From NCBI GenBank assembly GCA_946482375.1, contig CAMLRH010000081.1, positions 1 to 9,737 of the forward strand: 9,737 bases of DNA. The letters are read 5' to 3'. The notes beneath the pieces are model-generated. The model ran no database searches. It was given only the letters and a program-made list of their open reading frames with translations, and had not been told where the DNA came from. The first letter of the stretch is position 1; the number at the start of each line of letters is the position of its first letter. Made by a program: the position numbers and the translations under genes. Shown here piece by piece: positions 7,244 through 9,737 of the stretch. Origin of the DNA: an uncultured Caulobacteraceae bacterium. Its GTDB lineage: Bacteria > Pseudomonadota > Alphaproteobacteria > Caulobacterales > Caulobacteraceae.

Positions 7244-8341
7244 TCAGGACGTGGCCGGCGCCGGCCTTCGCCTCATCGCGGCGATGACGCGCTTTCCCAG
7301 CTGGTCGCCGCGGTCTTCGATCAGGTGCTTGGTGACCTGGGCGGCGACGAAGGCGATGAGGACCGTGACCGCATAGGTGATCATGAACGCGATCAGGTTC
7401 GTCCCCATCAGTCTCAGCAGGAAGGGCGCCAGGAACCACACCGGCACGAAGTGCAGCACGTACATCGAGAAAGACACGCGCCCTATGGAAGGGACGATTT
7501 CCCATTTGGGCAGGCGCGCCAGCAGGTTGATCAGGAACACGAAGGACAGGGCCGAGCACGCCGGAATGGCGGCGAACGCGGCCGTGAAGTCGGATCGCCA
7601 GAGCGCCAGCGAGATCGCGGTGGGGACGATGAAGCCGACGGCGTCCAGCAGTAGCGACGTGCGGCGGCCGCGAAGCATGAAGTAGCCGGCGATGCCCACG
7701 GCGAAGACGATCATCTGGGCCGGTGGCCAGTAGTAGAAGATGTTGCTGCGGCCCACCTCGTAGACGGTGAACCGCGGAATGACCGTCCAGGCCGCCACGT
7801 AGAGGCCGTAGGCGGCCACCGTCGCCAGCGCGATGGGGACGGGCCCCCAGCGCCTGGCCACCCTTTCGGCAAGCGCGAAGGCGAAGGGGAATATGGCGTA
7901 GAACATCATTTCCGCCGATATCGACCAGCCGCCCGGGACGACGTCGTTGATAGCTTCCTTGTCGAAGCCATGCACGAAGAGCAGGTTCGCGAGGATGTGG
8001 TCCGCGGTGTAGGGGCCCGCGTTGCGATGCGTCAGCCAGTGGACGGCGGCGTAGAGGACGATGCCGCTGTAGTAGAGCGGGGCGATACGAAAGAAGCGCC
8101 GCAGGTAGAAGCCGAGCAGGGGTTTCGCTTCCTCCCGGCGTCGCTCGGCCGACAGGCAAAGCGTCAGGGCCGAGGCGACGAAGAACAGATGAACGCCCGT
8201 CTGCCCGTATTCGCCGATAAGGGTGGTCACCGCGCCCGGGTCGCCGATCCGCACCAGCGCCTCGGCCTGGTGGTGGAGGATGACGAGCAGGATGGCGACG
8301 CCACGGGCGAAGTCGATGTGGCCGAGCCTTTCACCGGACAT
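7244..8341 (-). CDS. acyltransferase 3 family (OafA-like) integral membrane protein
   Basis: 365 residues, about ten predicted transmembrane segments, covering essentially only the AT3 membrane domain without a fused SGNH esterase. Family signatures in order: IDFARGVAILLVILHH (9-24) with Arg13 and the catalytic-candidate His23/His24; GVHLFFVASALTLCLS (49-64); FYLRRFFRIAPLYY (78-91); PGGWSISAEMMFY (136-148). Such proteins move acyl groups, often acetyl, across the inner membrane onto sugars of O-antigen, exopolysaccharide, peptidoglycan or other secreted molecules; the acceptor here is unknown. It starts 8 bases after the stop of the dioxygenase gene, so the two are probably co-transcribed. 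The last residues are a basic tail (RVIAAMRRRP) expected on the cytoplasmic side. It converges with sqr across 28 bases that show no strong terminator. Confidence 0.92.
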   Translation of the reverse strand: MSGERLGHIDFARGVAILLVILHHQAEALVRIGDPGAVTTLIGEYGQTGVHLFFVASALTLCLSAERRREEAKPLLGFYLRRFFRIAPLYYSGIVLYAAVHWLTHRNAGPYTADHILANLLFVHGFDKEAINDVVPGGWSISAEMMFYAIFPFAFALAERVARRWGPVPIALATVAAYGLYVAAWTVIPRFTVYEVGRSNIFYYWPPAQMIVFAVGIAGYFMLRGRRTSLLLDAVGFIVPTAISLALWRSDFTAAFAAIPACSALSFVFLINLLARLPKWEIVPSIGRVSFSMYVLHFVPVWFLAPFLLRLMGTNLIAFMITYAVTVLIAFVAAQVTKHLIEDRGDQLGKRVIAAMRRRPAPATS

Positions 8342-8349
8342 GCTGCGGC

Positions 8350-9144
8350 TCAGGTCACGTCAAGACGCCGCATCCTGCGCCAGTTTTTGTAGAAGCGGAT
8401 CGTCTCGTAACGAACCCTGCTCCAGCCACGCCGCTGCTTGTTCGGGTCGTCGGAAACGTAGCGGGTGGAAAGGTCGCGGTAGCGGATCTGCCCCTTCGGC
8501 CGGCCTGCCGTGTAGAGGTAGAGGGCGATGGAGTTGCGCGTGACCCCCTCAGGCGCGGTCAGCGGCGTCGGATGCCCGTGCCAGGTCGTGTCGTCGGTAT
8601 TCATGATCACGAGGCGGTTGGCGATGGGGAGGATTTTCTTCTCGCAGCGGGTGACGTCCGCGTTCCACAGACCGAGGTGACCGCCGTACTCCTCCTTCCA
8701 GTCCGGATTGAGGTAGAGCAGGCAGTTCAGGCGCCGGTCGAGCCGCAGGTCGCCGAGGTAGTTGTAATCGGCATGGATGCCCAGGAATCCCGATTTCCGG
8801 GTCTGGTGAATGCCGCCGCAATGCATGAACGGGTCGGGAATCAGGCCCTGGATGCCGGTCAACTGCTCGACCGCCTCCAGAAAGACGGCCGAATTCATCT
8901 CAGAGATGAGGTTGTAGATGGTCGGCGGCAGCTCCATCCGTTCCGACTTGTACAGGGCCGACTTGCCCTGGGTGTCGTGGTTGTTGCGGATGGTGATCGT
9001 TTCGGGGTTCGGCAGCTCGGCGATCACCTTCGCCAGCATGTCCGGCGGCAGGAAGTCGTCGATAACGATGTGAGGGTAGGGCGTCGCCTCGGCGTACGGA
9101 CCGCTAAGCTTGGCCGCAAGGTAATCACGGTTGAATCGAAACAT
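8350..9144 (-). CDS. 2-oxoglutarate/Fe(II)-dependent dioxygenase, prolyl-hydroxylase-like
   Basis: 264 residues with the start at 9144, supported by GAGGG 5 bases upstream. The reading frame stays open to 9510, but that extension would run through the tRNA-Leu gene, so the longer start is wrong. The double-stranded beta-helix signature is visible: H124-x-D126 in GIHADYNYLGD, His189 (or His191) in TTWHGHP, and Arg203 in TRNSIALYLYT, the candidate 2-oxoglutarate-binding Arg. The opening FPHI-like YPHIVIDDFLP (23-33) is typical of the COG3751/2OG-FeII_Oxy_3 group, which includes the prolyl hydroxylases. The C-terminus is strongly basic (KNWRRMRRLDV). The target could be a protein, a small molecule or a glycan; nothing here decides it. 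It is the first gene of a pair with a membrane acyltransferase, which hints at cell-surface modification, but that is inference. Confidence 0.88.
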   Translation of the reverse strand: MFRFNRDYLAAKLSGPYAEATPYPHIVIDDFLPPDMLAKVIAELPNPETITIRNNHDTQGKSALYKSERMELPPTIYNLISEMNSAVFLEAVEQLTGIQGLIPDPFMHCGGIHQTRKSGFLGIHADYNYLGDLRLDRRLNCLLYLNPDWKEEYGGHLGLWNADVTRCEKKILPIANRLVIMNTDDTTWHGHPTPLTAPEGVTRNSIALYLYTAGRPKGQIRYRDLSTRYVSDDPNKQRRGWSRVRYETIRFYKNWRRMRRLDVT

Positions 9145-9270
9145 GTAAGCCCTCGTCAGTCGCCTTCCTGCACTATCGGCAAGCGCTATTGGGCGCAACT
9201 CGGGGACGAGAGCCCCGCGGGAGGCCTGTTGCTCGACGGGCAAACCCGCGTCGGCTAAGCGTTTGCGGGA
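9145..9270. promoter_or_regulatory. divergent region between dioxygenase gene and tRNA-Leu
   Basis: 126 bases that must contain a leftward promoter for the dioxygenase/acyltransferase pair and a rightward one for the tRNA. A weak rightward candidate is TTGCTC (9229-9234) with GCTAAGC (9254-9260), spacer about 19 bases, which would place the transcript start just before 9271. GCAAAC (9240-9245) and GTTTGC (9261-9266) form an inverted repeat around that -10. CGGGG (9201-9205) and CCCCG (9213-9217) make a small hairpin without a T run. No leftward promoter was convincing. Confidence 0.3.
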
Positions 9271-9356
9271 GGGGACGTGGCGGAACGGTAGACGCAGCGG
9301 ACTTAAAATCCGCTTCCGGCAACGGAGTGTGGGTTCGAGTCCCACCGTCCCTACCA
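9271..9356 (+). tRNA. tRNA-Leu(UAA)
   Basis: Complete cloverleaf. The acceptor stem pairs GGGGACG (9271-9277) with CGTCCCT (9346-9352), including one terminal G-U pair, followed by discriminator A9353 and an encoded CCA (9354-9356). The D stem is GCG/CGC. The anticodon stem is GCGGA/TCCGC with loop CTTAAAA (9302-9308); the anticodon TAA is at 9304-9306 and reads UUA and UUG. The long variable arm has CCG/CGG pairing, as expected for a class II leucine tRNA. The T arm is GTGGG-TTCGAGT-CCCAC. UUA is a very rare codon in GC-rich genomes, so this tRNA mostly serves UUG. Confidence 0.97.
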
Positions 9357-9394
9357 ATGCGGCTCCATCGGCCGTGGCCGTGGAGGTGAGGAGG

Positions 9395-9472
9395 GCGCGG
9401 AGCGGCGGGCTTTCGCCCGGAGACCGTATGGGTATTGAGAAGCGTTTCGGCGAGAAGATCGCCGCTCCGCGC
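9395..9472. repeat. 13-bp perfect inverted repeat enclosing alternative hairpins (candidate structured RNA)
   Basis: GCGCGGAGCGGCG (9395-9407) is the exact reverse complement of CGCCGCTCCGCGC (9460-9472), with a 52-base interior. Two local hairpins compete with the long stem: CGGGC-TTTC-GCCCG (9406-9419) and CGGCGA-GAAGA-TCGCCG (9448-9464); the second uses five bases of the right arm. The strand of any transcript is unknown; readthrough from the tRNA would give the + strand. No known RNA family was recognised. Confidence 0.45.
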
Positions 9473-9574
9473 GGACCGTTATCCCGAAGCGCACGGCGCG
9501 CAGGCTTCATTCAGCCTTTCACCTTGCCGCCCCGGACGGGCGGACGGGTTTTCCAGCCCATCCGATACGCGGGT

Positions 9575-9598
9575 TTGCGTCACCCGCGCTGCTAGAAC
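9575..9598 (+). promoter_or_regulatory. putative housekeeping promoter reading off the right edge
   Basis: GCTAGAAC (9591-9598) matches the Caulobacter housekeeping -10 consensus GCTANAWC at every defined position. TTGCGTC (9575-9581) is a 5-of-7 match to the TTGACGS -35 element, with a 9-base spacer against the usual 10-14. The -35 lies exactly in the loop of an inverted repeat, CGCGGGT (9568-9574) with ACCCGCG (9582-9588). Transcription would start near 9605 and serve something at or beyond the right edge. Confidence 0.4.
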
Positions 9599-9701
9599 CC
9601 GCCGCGTCGAGCGCCCCGGGATAAGACCCTGCCAGGCTCCACCGCCAGCGAGACCCCGCTCGGCCGCACCGCCACCGCTCGTTTGGGCTGGATCCGAACG
9701 C

Positions 9702-9724
9702 CCTCCCCATGCGGCGGGGTGAGG
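9702..9724. repeat. imperfect GC-rich hairpin near the right edge
   Basis: CCTCCCC (9702-9708) pairs with GGGTGAGG (9717-9724) as a 7-bp stem with one bulged T (9720) and an 8-base loop. Dispersed intergenic palindromes of this 'CCTCCCC...GGGGAGG' look are common in alphaproteobacteria, but one copy cannot show that it is a repeat family. GAGGAG (9721-9726) just before GTG (9730) could instead be the ribosome-binding site of a gene starting at the edge. Confidence 0.3.
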
Positions 9725-9737
9725 AGAGTGTGCCTCA

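Larger units (their letters stand above)
9357..9737. other. 381-base right-edge region without a convincing protein gene
   Basis: Open frames here are short and have no recognisable motif. The best is 9428-9595 on the + strand, 55 codons starting MGIEKRFGEKIAAP after GGAG (9419-9422), but its remainder reads like noncoding GC-rich sequence and its start lies inside the structured element at 9395-9472. Other contents: a hairpin CCGCCC/GGGCGG (9527-9532/9538-9543) followed by TTTT at 9549-9552, which might end the tRNA transcript; a promoter-like element at 9575-9598; and a terminal hairpin near 9702-9724. No tRNA 3'-end duplicate, integrase or transposase is visible. Confidence 0.5.

Noticed and set aside
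9201..9217. Hairpin CGGGG/CCCCG upstream of the tRNA as a terminator
   Set aside because: It has a five-pair stem with no T run on either strand and lies between divergent genes, where no transcript needs to end.
9145..9510. N-terminal extension of the dioxygenase to a 386-residue protein
   Set aside because: The extension crosses the complete tRNA-Leu gene, and the Met at 9144 has a good GAGGG ribosome-binding site and begins right before the family's conserved N-terminal block.
9428..9595. Possible 55-residue protein after GGAG
   Set aside because: Only the first 14 or so residues look protein-like, no family is recognised, and the start lies inside a strongly structured segment. Conservation or ribosome profiling would be needed to revive it.
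9271..9737. tRNA-Leu as an integration site with a genomic island
   Set aside because: No duplicated tRNA 3' end, integrase or phage-like gene is visible within the window, and the genes on the 5' side look chromosomal.

Overview
This looks like an ordinary chromosomal stretch from a GC-rich alphaproteobacterium, most likely of the Caulobacteraceae (Caulobacter/Phenylobacterium type). The reasons are the high GC content with G/C-rich third codon positions, a monocistronic rpsD without zinc cysteines, a tight sfsA-map-radC cluster, a short CinA-like protein, and a GCTANAWC-type -10 element near the right edge. The taxonomic call is inference from recall, not from a search.

Layout. (1) 1-753: the 3' end of a rightward gene, probably a hotdog acyl-CoA thioesterase, faces leftward rpsD across a bidirectional terminator. 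(2) 930-1553: a rightward glutathione S-transferase-like gene whose stop codon interlocks with that of the next gene inside the palindrome CTAG. (3) 1550-5052: a compact leftward four-gene cluster, read in the order sfsA, map, radC and a Tat-signal fold-type III PLP enzyme. Two of its junctions are one-base TGATG overlaps and the third is a 10-base gap, so the genes are very probably co-transcribed and translationally coupled. (4) 5103-7215: rightward and divergent from sfsA, a single-domain CinA/MoaB-like protein followed by a sulfide:quinone oxidoreductase with all three expected redox cysteines. (5) 7244-9144: a leftward pair, a 2-oxoglutarate/Fe(II) dioxygenase followed by a multi-pass acyltransferase-3 membrane protein. 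(6) 9271-9356: tRNA-Leu(UAA) with encoded CCA, rightward. (7) 9357-9737: no convincing protein gene, but a 13-bp perfect inverted repeat enclosing alternative hairpins, a promoter-like element and further hairpins.

Functionally most of the window is housekeeping: ribosome assembly (S4), N-terminal methionine removal (Map), and a nuclease-like protein of uncertain role (SfsA). RadC, the CinA-like protein, the PLP enzyme, the dioxygenase and the acyltransferase are conserved families with unsettled or unknown substrates. SQR gives the cell a way to oxidise sulfide into the quinone pool.

I see no CRISPR array, insertion sequence, phage gene, toxin-antitoxin pair or defence cassette, and no clear novel multi-gene system. 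The items most worth a second look are the structured element after the tRNA, the probably exported PLP enzyme lacking the usual zinc ligands, and the dioxygenase/acyltransferase pair.
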